Source of the DNA: Marivita hallyeonensis
GTDB taxonomy: Bacteria > Pseudomonadota > Alphaproteobacteria > Rhodobacterales > Rhodobacteraceae
Reading direction: 5' to 3'
Assembly (NCBI RefSeq): GCF_900129875.1
Contig: NZ_FQXC01000003.1
Span: 1 to 64,000, forward strand
Length of the DNA: 64,000 bases
Below are positions 34,879 to 44,034 of this stretch, piece after piece. The notes beneath the pieces were generated by a model, which ran no database searches, was not told the origin of the DNA, and saw nothing but the letters and a program-made list of their open reading frames with translations. Both the position numbers and the translations under genes were made by a program. Within the stretch, counting starts at the first letter, position 1, and every line of letters begins with the position of its first letter.

Positions 34879-35217
34879 TCAGAGCGCATCCCCATTGGTT
34901 TCGCCCGTCCGCACGCGGATCGCCTGCTGCGCGTCGAGTACGAAAATCTTGCCATCGCCGATCTTGCCGGTCCGGGCGGTATTTGTAATGGTATCAACCA
35001 CTTGATCGGCCATGTCGTCGGCGACCACGATCTCGAGTTTGATCTTCGGCACGAAATTCACCGCGTATTCCGCACCGCGATAGATCTCTGTATGGCCCGA
35101 CTGAGAGCCGAACCCTTTGATCTCCGTTACCATCATGCCGCGGACGCCGATGTCTGTGAGCGCTTCGCGGACCTCTTCAAGCTTGAATGGCTTGATCGTC
35201 GCTATGATGAACTTCAC
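34879..35217 (-). CDS. glnK: PII signal protein GlnK
   Basis: The 112-aa protein has the canonical PII length. Its sequence starts VKFIIATIKPFKLEEVREAL from a GTG at 35217, preceded by AAGGGA; the frame upstream is not typical of PII. The uridylylated Tyr51 lies in the T-loop (EIYRGAEYAVNFVPK), and ATP contacts lie in KIGDGKIFV. GlnK binds ATP/ADP and 2-oxoglutarate and blocks AmtB when nitrogen is plentiful. The amtB gene follows after 35 bases. Confidence 0.95.
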   Translation of the reverse strand: MKFIIATIKPFKLEEVREALTDIGVRGMMVTEIKGFGSQSGHTEIYRGAEYAVNFVPKIKLEIVVADDMADQVVDTITNTARTGKIGDGKIFVLDAQQAIRVRTGETNGDAL

Positions 35218-35326
35218 CTTGGTCCCTTTCCCTTGCAGGTCGATCTTGTTTGCATGCGCAGAAAGTAGGATCGGCCTTGCGAAGGGAAGGAATGAGCCAG
35301 CGCTCACGGGGCTGTGAATTCGGAAG

Positions 35327-35345
35327 TTGCACAAATTTTGCACAA
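35327..35345. promoter_or_regulatory. Direct repeat TTGCACAA in the glnK/PBP1A intergenic region
   Basis: TTGCACAA occurs at 35327-35334 and again at 35338-35345, 11 bp apart (one helical turn), about 110 bases upstream of the glnK GTG and 120 upstream of the PBP gene. It may be a site for a nitrogen regulator. The spacing TTGCAC-N5-TTGC also resembles a sigma-54 promoter on the plus strand, but the -24 GG is not intact. The rest of the 249-base gap is AT-rich towards the PBP gene. Confidence 0.4.
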
Positions 35346-35466
35346 TTTCAGACTTTTGATTATTTCTTAAGCAAATAAAAAACGCTGCCCTTGCAGGAAG
35401 GCAGGTCCACATCGACGCCGAAAGCCACTAAATTACATAAAACGAGCAGCATCTCAGGCGGTCCAA

Positions 35467-37638
35467 ATGACTGATTCACGACGCGGCAAAGGCCGACTGG
35501 TGGCGGATCGTCGCTATCCCAAGAAGGCACAGCCGAAGGCAAAAGCGCGAAAACCGGCGCAGACCAAGCGCCGAAGGACCGCTGCCAAAGCGCCGCGCCG
35601 GGGGATCGTCGGCTTCTTTTCGCGTATCATCGGCTGGATCTTGCGCTTCTTCGTACGGCTTTTCATGCGCGCGGGGATTGTCGCTGCGCTGATCATCGCG
35701 GCGTTCGTCGGGTACGCCTATACAACACTTCCCGACGTCTCGACCGCATCTGACGGGCGCGCACGCGGGTCGGTGCAGCTTCTGGATCGGGACGGTGTCG
35801 CGTTTGCGTGGCGCGGAGACCAGTTCGGCGGCATCGTGACCGCGGACAGCGTATCCCCACATCTGAAGAACGCGGTGGTCGCGACCGAGGACAAGCGCTT
35901 TTACCGCCACTTCGGAATTTCCCCGCGTGGCATCGCCTCTGCTGTGCGCATCAACCTGTCCGAGGGGCGCGGGCCGTTGTCTGGACACGGGGGTTCGACG
36001 ATTACACAGCAGACGGCAAAATTGCTGTGCCTCGGTGTTGAGTACGATCCGAGCGAATGGGAAAGCGAAGCCGAGTACGTCTCGGATTGCCGCCGCGGAT
36101 CGCTCTATCGCAAGGGCAAAGAGGCGATCTACGCGCTCGCGATGGAGCTCAAATACTCCAAGGACGAGATCCTCTCGATCTATCTGAACAGGGCCTATAT
36201 GGGCGGCGGGGCCTACGGCGCGGCGGCTGCGTCGGAACGGTTCTTTTCCAAACCCGCCTCTGCCCTGACCCCCCAAGAAGGTGCGATGATCGCGGGGCTT
36301 CTCACCGCGCCCTCAAGTCTCGCACCCACATCGAACCTCGAACGCTCACAGGCACGGGCCGCGACGGTTCTGCGGCTGATGAACGAACAGGGCTACTTGA
36401 CCGATGAGCAGACCCGCGCGGCGCAGGCCAACCCGGCAACGCTGTCGCAACAGGCGCAGACGCAGACGGGTGGCTACTTTGCGGATTGGGTCATGCAGTC
36501 CGGTCCGGACTTCTTTACCCGCGACACGACCGAAGACGTAATTATCGAAACCACGCTCGACCAGCGCATCCAAAGCGCCGTGGAAGAGGCGGTCAAAACG
36601 GTCTTTGCGACCAAGGTGCGCGAAGGATCGAAAGCGCAGACTGCCGTTGTCGTCATGTCCGCCGATGGTGCGGTCCGCGGCATGGTTGGTGGCCGCAAGA
36701 CAAATGTTGCCGGTGTCTTTAACCGCGCGACGCAGGCGAAACGGCAGACCGGGTCAGCCTTCAAGCCGTTCGTTTATGCCACCGCGCTGGAACTTGGCTA
36801 CAGCCCTTATGACACGGTTCAGGACAGTCCGTTCTGCATGAACATCCCCGGCTCCGGTCAGTGGTGCCCCGAGAACTATACGCGGGATTACAAAGGAACA
36901 GTCACACTGGTCGATGCGCTGGCCGCGAGCCTGAACGTGCCTGCCGTCAAGATTTCCGAATCCGTCGGGCGCGATCTTGTGCGCAAGGTGTCGGTCGATT
37001 TCGGCATCGACAGCCCGCTGACAGACACACCAGCCTTGGCTCTCGGCGCGTCTGAGGCATCGCTTCTCGAAATGACGGGCGCGTTCGCTGGCATCCTGAA
37101 CGGGGGGTCTTCGGTCACGCCTTACGGGCTCAAAGAGCTGCGTCTCAAAGGGGACGACACACAGATCATGGGCACCGGAGGCGGTATCGGTGAGCGCGTC
37201 ATTCAGGAAGACGCGGCCCGGCAGTTGATCTGGATGATGGAAAAGGTGGTCACGAATGGCACCGGGACCCGCGCTCGCTTGCCCGACCGGCAAGCCGCAG
37301 GCAAAACCGGCACCACGCAAGCGGCGCGCGATGCCTGGTTTATCGGGTTCACGGCGGATTACGTGGCCGGTGTCTGGATGGGCTACGACGACAACACGCC
37401 TTTGACCGGTGTCACAGGCGGCGGACTGCCCGCTGAGATCTGGCACGAAACGATGCTCCGTGTGCATCAGGGCTTGCCCGCCCAGCCGCTTCCGATGATC
37501 GCGCCCGATCCTCCGCGTCAGGTGGCGCAGCCGGAACGCGCACAACCTCAGCGACAGCAACCACGTCCGCAACGCACCGGAAACGCGCTCGAGAACGCAT
37601 TGAACCAGCTTCTGCGCGATATCCTCGGCCAGAACTGA
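35467..37638 (+). CDS. Penicillin-binding protein 1A-type peptidoglycan synthase
   Basis: The 723-aa bifunctional enzyme has a basic cytoplasmic N-terminus and one membrane anchor (about residues 66-85). The GT51 glycosyltransferase shows VVATEDKRFYRHFG (catalytic Glu) and GGSTITQQTAK. The transpeptidase shows SxxK in TGSAFKPF, SLN in AASLNVP and KTGTT in AAGKTGTTQAA. It polymerises and cross-links glycan strands. The C-terminus ends in a Gln/Pro-rich tail. Confidence 0.92.
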   Translation: MTDSRRGKGRLVADRRYPKKAQPKAKARKPAQTKRRRTAAKAPRRGIVGFFSRIIGWILRFFVRLFMRAGIVAALIIAAFVGYAYTTLPDVSTASDGRARGSVQLLDRDGVAFAWRGDQFGGIVTADSVSPHLKNAVVATEDKRFYRHFGISPRGIASAVRINLSEGRGPLSGHGGSTITQQTAKLLCLGVEYDPSEWESEAEYVSDCRRGSLYRKGKEAIYALAMELKYSKDEILSIYLNRAYMGGGAYGAAAASERFFSKPASALTPQEGAMIAGLLTAPSSLAPTSNLERSQARAATVLRLMNEQGYLTDEQTRAAQANPATLSQQAQTQTGGYFADWVMQSGPDFFTRDTTEDVIIETTLDQRIQSAVEEAVKTVFATKVREGSKAQTAVVVMSADGAVRGMVGGRKTNVAGVFNRATQAKRQTGSAFKPFVYATALELGYSPYDTVQDSPFCMNIPGSGQWCPENYTRDYKGTVTLVDALAASLNVPAVKISESVGRDLVRKVSVDFGIDSPLTDTPALALGASEASLLEMTGAFAGILNGGSSVTPYGLKELRLKGDDTQIMGTGGGIGERVIQEDAARQLIWMMEKVVTNGTGTRARLPDRQAAGKTGTTQAARDAWFIGFTADYVAGVWMGYDDNTPLTGVTGGGLPAEIWHETMLRVHQGLPAQPLPMIAPDPPRQVAQPERAQPQRQQPRPQRTGNALENALNQLLRDILGQN

Positions 37639-37719
37639 ACCGACAATCCCGGTCACAATGCCCCTTCCCATTTCGCCCCTCGCGCAATAGCGTCCCGCAA
37701 AAATGGAGGGGAGATCGCC

Positions 37720-38181
37720 ATGTCCAACGCAATCGAGGAAAAGCTTGCGGAACTGGGGCTGAGCCTGCCGGACGCGCCAGCACCGGCAGCGAATTACGTG
37801 CCGTTCGTCCAAACGGGTAACCAGATCTACGTGTCCGGCCAATTGCCGGGCGGCCCAGACGGGCTCGTGACCGGAAAACTCGGGGCCGATCTTGATGCGG
37901 AGGCCGGCGCCGAGGCGGCAAAGTACTGTGCGTTGGCGCTGCTGGCGCAGGCACGTAAGGCGGCCGACGGTGATCTATCACGCGTACGACTGGTCAAGCT
38001 TGTCGGCTTCGTGAACTCGACAGCGGATTTCCACGACCAGCCCAAGGTCATCAATGGGGCCTCTGATCTCATGGTTGCCGTCCTCGGAGAAAAGGGTCGG
38101 CATGCACGGTCTGCTGTGTCCGCTGCATCCCTGCCCTTCGGCGTGGCGGTTGAGATTGAAGGCATCTTCGAGATCTCATGA
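37720..38181 (+). CDS. RidA family protein (YjgF/YER057c/UK114)
   Basis: The 153-aa protein shows the RidA fold (IYVSGQLPGGPDGLVTGKL, then KLVGFVNSTADFHDQPKVING). The conserved Arg is in GRHARSAVSAASLPFGVAVEIEGIFE. Related proteins hydrolyse reactive enamines and imines from PLP enzymes, and the longer N-terminus fits the Atu1953-like subgroup. It overlaps the phosphodiesterase gene by four bases, so these genes form one operon. Confidence 0.9.
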   Translation: MSNAIEEKLAELGLSLPDAPAPAANYVPFVQTGNQIYVSGQLPGGPDGLVTGKLGADLDAEAGAEAAKYCALALLAQARKAADGDLSRVRLVKLVGFVNSTADFHDQPKVINGASDLMVAVLGEKGRHARSAVSAASLPFGVAVEIEGIFEIS

Positions 38182-38933
38182 CCGGACTGCCGCCGTCCTT
38201 CTTTGCGCGGCCAATCGCGCATCGCGGTTTTCATGACAAGGCTGACGGTCGGATTGAAAACAGCCCGTCCGCCTTCTCCGCCGCTTTGGATGCGGGGTAC
38301 GGGATCGAACTGGACCTGCAACTGTCCCGCGATGGCGTGGCCATGGTGTTCCATGATCCATTGCTCAATCGGTTGACGGAAGAAACCGGCCCGGTACGAG
38401 AGCGTGACGCCGCGGCGTTGCAGCAGATCAGGCTCAAAGGATCGAGCGATACGATCCCGACTTTGGCCGAGACGCTCGTGCAGGTTGACGGCGACGTGCC
38501 CTTGCTCATCGAGTTGAAGGATCAGCACGGTGAGATGGGCGAGACCGATGGTATGCTGGAGGCCGCGACAGTGGACGCGTTGCGGGGCTATGGAGGCGAC
38601 GTGGCGCTCATGTCCTTCAATCCACATATGGTTGCCCGTCTGGCGAAACTTTGCCCGGAGCGGCCGCGTGGGTTGATCAGTTCGGCCTGGCGCAAGATCG
38701 ACGAACCGGAGATCCCCGTCGCCACCCGCGCGCGGCTCGCCGGTATCCCTGACTTCGACGCCGTCGGAGCGCAGTTTCTGAGCCACGACGTGACCAACCT
38801 GGAAAACCCCCGTGTCGAGCAGCTCAAGTCTCAGGGTGTCCCGATCCTGTGCTGGACTGTCCGAAGCGCGGCGCAGGAGCATCAGGCGCGCAAGGTTGCC
38901 GACAATATCACCTTTGAGGGCTACGCCGCTTGA
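38178..38933 (+). CDS. Glycerophosphodiester phosphodiesterase family protein
   Basis: The 251-aa protein has the GDPD motifs: PIAHRGFHD with the catalytic His, RIENSPSAF with the metal Glu, IELDLQLSRDG, and VFHDPLLNRLT with the second His. It hydrolyses glycerophosphodiesters to glycerol 3-phosphate and alcohols. It has no signal peptide, so it acts in the cytoplasm. It overlaps the RidA gene by four bases. Confidence 0.88.
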   Translation: MTGLPPSFFARPIAHRGFHDKADGRIENSPSAFSAALDAGYGIELDLQLSRDGVAMVFHDPLLNRLTEETGPVRERDAAALQQIRLKGSSDTIPTLAETLVQVDGDVPLLIELKDQHGEMGETDGMLEAATVDALRGYGGDVALMSFNPHMVARLAKLCPERPRGLISSAWRKIDEPEIPVATRARLAGIPDFDAVGAQFLSHDVTNLENPRVEQLKSQGVPILCWTVRSAAQEHQARKVADNITFEGYAA

Positions 38934-38981
38934 ACCGCGCCAGATGTGGACCAAGTACCAAGGCGTAACCAAGGAACGGCC

Positions 38982-40184
38982 ATGTCGGACCCCGCCGAAA
39001 ACGTACCCACGATTGCGATCAACATGCATGGCTCGATCAATCAGATCGAGCCCGCGGATTGGGATGCGTGTGCCTGTCCGGAAATCGCCGACGGCGGGCG
39101 GGCCTACGACCCGTTCACGACACATCGTTTCCTGAAGGCACTTGAGGACAGCCGGTCTGTCGGGGCAGGCACGGGATGGGAACCACGCTATCTGACGGCT
39201 GAAATGGACAGTCAGATCATCGCCTGTGCGCCACTTTACGCCAAAAGCCACAGTCAGGGCGAATACATCTTCGACCACAACTGGGCGCACGCCTGGGAAC
39301 GCGCGGGTGGTCGGTACTATCCGAAGCTGCAGATCGCTGTGCCTTTCACCCCAGCCACGGGACGGCGGTTCTTGACGCGACCGGGGTATGAGGTCGAGGG
39401 GATCAGCGCTTTGGTGCAGGGTGCCATTCAGGTGGCGGCGGACAATCAGCTGTCATCGCTGCACATTACCTTCTGCACCGAAGCGGAGGCGATCGCGGGT
39501 GAGCAAATCGGTCTCCTGCGACGGCGCACACAGCAATATCACTGGGAGAACCGGGGCTATGAGAGCTTTGACGCGTTTCTTGCAGATCTGAGTTCACGGA
39601 AGCGCAAAACGATCCGCAAGGAACGCGAGCGGGCGCAGGGTTTCGGCGGCACCATCCATCGACTGACCGGCGATCAGATCCTGCCCGAGCATTGGGACGC
39701 GTTCTGGGACTTTTACCAGGACACTGGCGCGCGGAAATGGGGCACGCCGTACCTCACGCGGAAGTTCTTCGATATCGCCCATGAGCGGCTGCGCGACGAC
39801 ATCCTGCTCGTGATGGCGGAACGTGACGGCCAATGGGTCGCCGGAGCGCTGAACGTCATTGGGCGCGACACGCTATTCGGGCGCTATTGGGGATGTGTCG
39901 AGGACCATCCCTGCCTGCATTTCGAGCTTTGCTACTATCAGGCCATGGATTACGCGATTGCGCATGGCCAGAGCCGGGTCGAGGCCGGGGCGCAGGGCGA
40001 CCACAAACTGTCGCGCGGGTATCTGCCGGTCTTTACACATTCCCTGCACTGGATCGGCGATCCCGGGTTTTCAGAAGCTGTGGAGCGCTTTCTTGAGGCA
40101 GAGGCTCGGGCCGTGGGCGAAGACATCGAAGTGCTCACCGGCTATGGGCCGTTCAGAAAAGACAACGTTGAGGAGCAGCAATGA
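38982..40184 (+). CDS. FemAB-like (DUF482/peptidogalycan) acyltransferase
   Basis: The 400-aa protein resembles the GNAT/FemAB-like DUF482 group, with [33 protein letters not shown] in the middle and [14 protein letters not shown] and [19 protein letters not shown] in the second half. The family name suggests an envelope biosynthesis role that has not been firmly shown. ATG 38982 follows AAGGAAC. It overlaps the pterin dehydratase gene by four bases. Confidence 0.85.
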   Translation: MSDPAENVPTIAINMHGSINQIEPADWDACACPEIADGGRAYDPFTTHRFLKALEDSRSVGAGTGWEPRYLTAEMDSQIIACAPLYAKSHSQGEYIFDHNWAHAWERAGGRYYPKLQIAVPFTPATGRRFLTRPGYEVEGISALVQGAIQVAADNQLSSLHITFCTEAEAIAGEQIGLLRRRTQQYHWENRGYESFDAFLADLSSRKRKTIRKERERAQGFGGTIHRLTGDQILPEHWDAFWDFYQDTGARKWGTPYLTRKFFDIAHERLRDDILLVMAERDGQWVAGALNVIGRDTLFGRYWGCVEDHPCLHFELCYYQAMDYAIAHGQSRVEAGAQGDHKLSRGYLPVFTHSLHWIGDPGFSEAVERFLEAEARAVGEDIEVLTGYGPFRKDNVEEQQ

Positions 40185-40471
40185 CAGAGAAATTATCGGA
40201 CATCGCGCGCAAAACGGTGCTCGAACCTTTGATTGCGGACGGGTGGACGGTCGATGAGGATCGCGATGCGATCTCGAAGACCTACAAGTTCGACGACTTC
40301 ACCGAAGCCTTCGGGTGGATGACGCGCGCGGCACTTTGGGCCGAGAAGTGGGATCACCATCCCGAATGGTCGAACGTCTACAACAAGGTCGAAGTGACGT
40401 TGACCACGCATGACGTTGGTGGCCTGTCGTCGCTGGATGCGAAGCTGGCGCGGAAGCTGGATACGCTCTGA
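40181..40471 (+). CDS. 4a-hydroxytetrahydrobiopterin dehydratase (pterin carbinolamine dehydratase)
   Basis: The 96-aa enzyme has the family motif [28 protein letters not shown], with the catalytic histidine pair. It recycles the pterin product of aromatic amino acid hydroxylases. No such hydroxylase is nearby. It is the last gene of the four-gene operon starting at the RidA gene. Confidence 0.92.
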   Translation: MTEKLSDIARKTVLEPLIADGWTVDEDRDAISKTYKFDDFTEAFGWMTRAALWAEKWDHHPEWSNVYNKVEVTLTTHDVGGLSSLDAKLARKLDTL

Positions 40472-40535
40472 GGGGGCTGTGAAAGTCGCGCATATCCTTT
40501 ATAATGAATCGGGTATTTAATTAACGCATTTCATC

Positions 40536-42275
40536 ATGACCCAAGCCACAAACGAGCGGCTGACGCATCTTGTGTACGAAGCCTCCCTCGACAATTCCCT
40601 GCTTCCCGAGCTCATTCTGGAGCTGACCGAACAGGTGCAGATAGCGGCGGACGGCCGGATGATCGAGGCCGAACGACGCCACGACCTTAGCGATCTGATG
40701 GCGCATTTCCGACGCGCCATCGAAATCTCCGAAAAGATGGTGCGGCTGCAAGAACGCGAATCCGATCTGGAAGCGGTGCTTGGGACGCTTGCCGTGGGGA
40801 TAGCGCTGGTTGATGACTCCGGTCGCGCGTTCGTCACGAACCGCGCCATGCGCGACACGGGTCTCGCACTTGATGGTCCCATCCGCCTGCTGCCAGCGGA
40901 CGCGCCCGAAGGCGCCGCGTCGGAACCACAAAGCCTGACGCGCTGGGTGTCAGAGACGAACCGTGTTGAGATACCGAAATCCTTCGTGACGCGCGAGAGC
41001 GATACGACCTATCTGCTCCTGCCCCGTCAGGAGGCCATTCGCATGGGCTTTCCGGCGAAAGCCGCGGCTGTTCTCGTGGCAACGAACCCGAATACGGCGG
41101 ATGGCTTGCGCGCACTGGCTACGGCGCATGATCTGAGCCTGCGTGAACAGGCACTGGTCCGTGCTCTGATGGAGAAAGGCGATCTGCGGGCCGCCAGCGA
41201 GGCCATCGGTATCAGTTACGAGTCGGGGCGCACCTATCTCAAACGCGTGTTCGAGAAGACCGGGTTAAAAAGCCAGGTGGACCTGATCAACACCATAGCG
41301 CGCAATCCGCTTTCTATGTTTCGCGAACGCCAGATCTCCGACGATGAGCGGTTCCAGGTTCGGCGCCTGCATCGTTTGTCCGACGGTCGGATGCTGGAAT
41401 ACTTCATTTTGGGTCCCGAGACCGGTCGACCGGTCGTCCTATTCGACGCTTTGTCGGGATCTTCAATCGACCTCATCGGCTTCCCACGCCGGTATCTTGA
41501 ACACCTTGAGCATTATGGCGTCCGTCTGATCATGCCGTGCCGTCCCGGGATTTACCGGTCGGACTTCAGGAAGATGACGAGCCTGCGAGACTTCGCGCCC
41601 GACCTGCAGTCGCTGATCGACATGCTGGGCTACGAACAGGTCTCGCTGATGAGCTTTTCCTTTGGCTCCGGCATTGCATTGGCCACCACTCACGAATTGC
41701 CGGATCGCGTCAAAAAGGTGCTTCTCTCCTCACCGAGCTACCCAGAATACAAGCATGACAATTGGCGCGAGCTGGACCAGTTCTACCACCTGTCGGCGGT
41801 GCTGGCGCAGCGTTGGCCGGCCATGTTCCGACAGCTCATCCCGTTCCTCGTACGCTCCATCATCCAGAACGGACCGCGATACATGGACAGGTACTGCAAG
41901 CGCAGCCCAAGCGCCGACGATATCGCGCTGTTGTCCCATCCAACGATTGGCATTCGATCTTCCCAGATGCTTGAAGAGCGCACCGCCGGAGGCGTCGAAG
42001 GGATGGTCGAGGAGAACCTGCTGAACGCACGCGGATGGGATTTCGACGTCGCTGCGATTGGAACCGAGGTCGAAATCTACCACGGCGCGTTCGACAACGT
42101 AGCCCCGGCGCAGGGCGGTGCGGCGCTGGCCGAACGCCTGCCCAATGCGACCTACACCCGGTTCGAGGACAAGGGCCATTACCAGCATATTTCAAGCTGG
42201 CCATGGATGGTCGCCCGCGCGGCAGGGCTGGACGTTGCGCCCTATGATCGGACCTATTCGATCCCGGATCTCTGA
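40536..42275 (+). CDS. LuxR-type HTH regulator fused to an alpha/beta hydrolase
   Basis: The 579-aa protein has four parts. Residues 45-80 form a charged helix. Residues 80-185 form a PAS-like domain (LEAVLGTLAVGIALVDDSGRAFVTNRAM). Residues 196-258 form a LuxR-type HTH (LSLREQALVRALMEKGDLRAASEAIGISYESGRTYLKRVFEKTG). Residues 285-570 form an alpha/beta hydrolase. The nucleophile is probably Ser375 (SFSFG, a variant of GxSxG), with an acid in YHGAFDNVAP and His in DKGHYQHIS. A transcription factor that could bind and hydrolyse its own signal is an attractive inference. The start has almost no Shine-Dalgarno. TTAATTAA (40517-40524) lies just upstream. Confidence 0.8.
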   Translation: MTQATNERLTHLVYEASLDNSLLPELILELTEQVQIAADGRMIEAERRHDLSDLMAHFRRAIEISEKMVRLQERESDLEAVLGTLAVGIALVDDSGRAFVTNRAMRDTGLALDGPIRLLPADAPEGAASEPQSLTRWVSETNRVEIPKSFVTRESDTTYLLLPRQEAIRMGFPAKAAAVLVATNPNTADGLRALATAHDLSLREQALVRALMEKGDLRAASEAIGISYESGRTYLKRVFEKTGLKSQVDLINTIARNPLSMFRERQISDDERFQVRRLHRLSDGRMLEYFILGPETGRPVVLFDALSGSSIDLIGFPRRYLEHLEHYGVRLIMPCRPGIYRSDFRKMTSLRDFAPDLQSLIDMLGYEQVSLMSFSFGSGIALATTHELPDRVKKVLLSSPSYPEYKHDNWRELDQFYHLSAVLAQRWPAMFRQLIPFLVRSIIQNGPRYMDRYCKRSPSADDIALLSHPTIGIRSSQMLEERTAGGVEGMVEENLLNARGWDFDVAAIGTEVEIYHGAFDNVAPAQGGAALAERLPNATYTRFEDKGHYQHISSWPWMVARAAGLDVAPYDRTYSIPDL

Positions 42276-42289
42276 CCTGTCTCACATTG

Positions 42290-42337
42290 TCCCCAAATGG
42301 GGATATTGAAGCCGAATCCGCTGACCTAAAGTCAGCG
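42290..42337. other. Two hairpins between the LuxR-hydrolase gene and the next gene
   Basis: TCCCC-AAAT-GGGGA (42290-42303) and CGCTGAC-CTAAA-GTCAGCG (42319-42337) are both perfect stems, followed by AT-rich sequence with short T-runs. They may form a weak terminator after the LuxR-hydrolase gene or operator sites for the downstream gene. Confidence 0.45.
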
Positions 42338-42378
42338 CATAGTTCAAGATTTTTCAGCTTCTTTTTCGACAGGTTTTT

Positions 42379-43023
42379 ATGACACAGGTTATTACCAAAC
42401 TCGCCGCCTATGAGCTTTTGGCGCAAGAGCGTCCAATGGTGTCTCTCATTGATCGGGACATCCTAGCTCTGGGCGGCGACTTCATTCCCCTCCGCTCCGA
42501 TTGGATTTCTTTGTTTTATGACACCGGCCACAAGGTCACTTCGGATGACGGCAGCCAATACGCGTTCCGGGCCATAACCACGCGCGGCGAGTACCTCTGG
42601 CTCGTGTTCTCCGCAGGCAAGACCCGGGGTTACCATGCCGAAACGACCTGTCCGCACAGCGCCTTCGCCGAAGCGCGCGAGGCGTTGACCTATCGGCGTG
42701 CCGTCAAATCCCGGTGGGATGACGTGCGAGCTGTGGCGCGGGCGCTCAGGCGCGGCAAGCTCCGGTTCGACGTGCTGATCGAGGACGCAATGGAGTCGCC
42801 ACTCTGCGCCATGGGCACCCGGCATTTCCTGCGGTCCTTTGGTTTGAGTGGGATCAAGCGCATATCCGGCTTCAAGCTTGCCTGGATGATGCTGATCGAA
42901 CCGCAATTGGGTTTCGTGATTTATCAGGCCGCATTGCGAGAAGGCGTTCTGTCTGCGTGTTCCCAGGATGATATGTTTGCCTCACATCTTGACCTCGCGA
43001 CCCCGGATCAACCGGCTGCCTAA
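42379..43023 (+). CDS. Hypothetical protein, unknown family
   Basis: The 214-aa soluble protein has no motif I recognise. It is mixed alpha/beta (FRAITTRGEYLWLVFSAGK) with a basic helical stretch (TYRRAVKSRWDDVRAVARALRRGKLRFDVLI), two cysteines near the middle, and an amphipathic C-terminal third. The 5' flank is AT-rich with short T-runs. It follows the LuxR-hydrolase gene by 103 bases in the same direction and may be its target. It is not a LuxI-type synthase as far as I can see. Confidence 0.65.
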   Translation: MTQVITKLAAYELLAQERPMVSLIDRDILALGGDFIPLRSDWISLFYDTGHKVTSDDGSQYAFRAITTRGEYLWLVFSAGKTRGYHAETTCPHSAFAEAREALTYRRAVKSRWDDVRAVARALRRGKLRFDVLIEDAMESPLCAMGTRHFLRSFGLSGIKRISGFKLAWMMLIEPQLGFVIYQAALREGVLSACSQDDMFASHLDLATPDQPAA

Positions 43024-43086
43024 ACAGCGCACCACGCCTGTTTTTCCGCGTTCCCTTGTCCAAAGGCTTGGCCTACGCTGCGGCCA

Positions 43087-44034
43087 ATGCTGCGCTACAC
43101 TCTCAAACGTCTTGCTTCGCTCGTCGTCAGCCTGATCGTCGCCTCGGTCGTGATCTTCACCGTGGTCGAGATCGCCCCCGGCGACCCCGCAAGCTTTATG
43201 CTGGGGATCAATGCGCAACCCGATACGGTCGCCGCGTTGCGCGCGGAGCTGGGGTTGGACCAGTCCAAGCTTGACCGGTATCTCGACTGGGTCGGCGGCA
43301 TGCTGACCGGCGATTTCGGAACCTCTTACACGTACCGCGCGCCTGTCGCGCAGATGATTGCGGACCGGCTGTGGGTATCTCTTCCGCTGGCGCTCTATGC
43401 GCTCACCCTCTCTACCGTCATTGCCTTTCCGGCCGGTATCTTCGCCGCCGCTCGGCGCGGGGGTGTTGGTGATCTGAGCGTCACCGGGGCAACGCAACTT
43501 GGCGTCGCGATCCCGAACTTCTGGTTCGCGATGATGCTCGTCCTGATCTTCGCCATCAACTTGCGCTGGTTCAGCGCCGGGGGGTTTCCCGGCTGGGACC
43601 GCGGGTTCTGGGGCGGGATGAAGGCCTTGACCCTTCCGGCGATTGCTCTGGCTCTACCCCAAGCCGCGATCCTCACACGGGTGATGCGGTCGTCGTTGCT
43701 GGACATTCTGGGCGAGGACTTCATCCGCACCGCGCGCGCGAAGGGCCTATCGGCCCGCCAAGCCCTGTGGCGGCACGGGTTGCGCAATGCTCTGATCCCG
43801 GTGCTGACCATCATCGGCCTGCAATTCGCCTTTCTTCTGGCCGGCGCGATCATTATCGAACAGGTGTTCTTCCTGCCTGGGCTCGGACGGCTGATCTTTC
43901 AGGCCATCACGCAGCGTGATCTGATCGTGGTGGAGTCGGTGGTAATGCTGCTGGTTTTCGCCGTAATCGTCGTGAATTTCGTCGTCGATCTGGCCTATGC
44001 CGCCGTCGATCCGCGCCTGAGGACACGGGCATGA
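43087..44034 (+). CDS. Oligopeptide-type ABC transporter permease 1 (DppB family)
   Basis: The 315-aa protein has about six membrane segments. The N-terminal helix is MLRYTLKRLASLVVSLIVASVVIFTVVEIAPGDPASFMLG, typical of DppB/OppB, and the EAA loop is FIRTARAKGLSARQALWRHGLRNALIPV. It imports peptides or nickel-like solutes with the next two genes. It overlaps the second permease by four bases. Confidence 0.92.
   Translation: MLRYTLKRLASLVVSLIVASVVIFTVVEIAPGDPASFMLGINAQPDTVAALRAELGLDQSKLDRYLDWVGGMLTGDFGTSYTYRAPVAQMIADRLWVSLPLALYALTLSTVIAFPAGIFAAARRGGVGDLSVTGATQLGVAIPNFWFAMMLVLIFAINLRWFSAGGFPGWDRGFWGGMKALTLPAIALALPQAAILTRVMRSSLLDILGEDFIRTARAKGLSARQALWRHGLRNALIPVLTIIGLQFAFLLAGAIIIEQVFFLPGLGRLIFQAITQRDLIVVESVVMLLVFAVIVVNFVVDLAYAAVDPRLRTRA

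Noticed and set aside
35327-35342. A sigma-54 promoter for the PBP1A gene
   Set aside because: The spacing fits, but the -24 element lacks the GG pair, so only a direct repeat is recorded.
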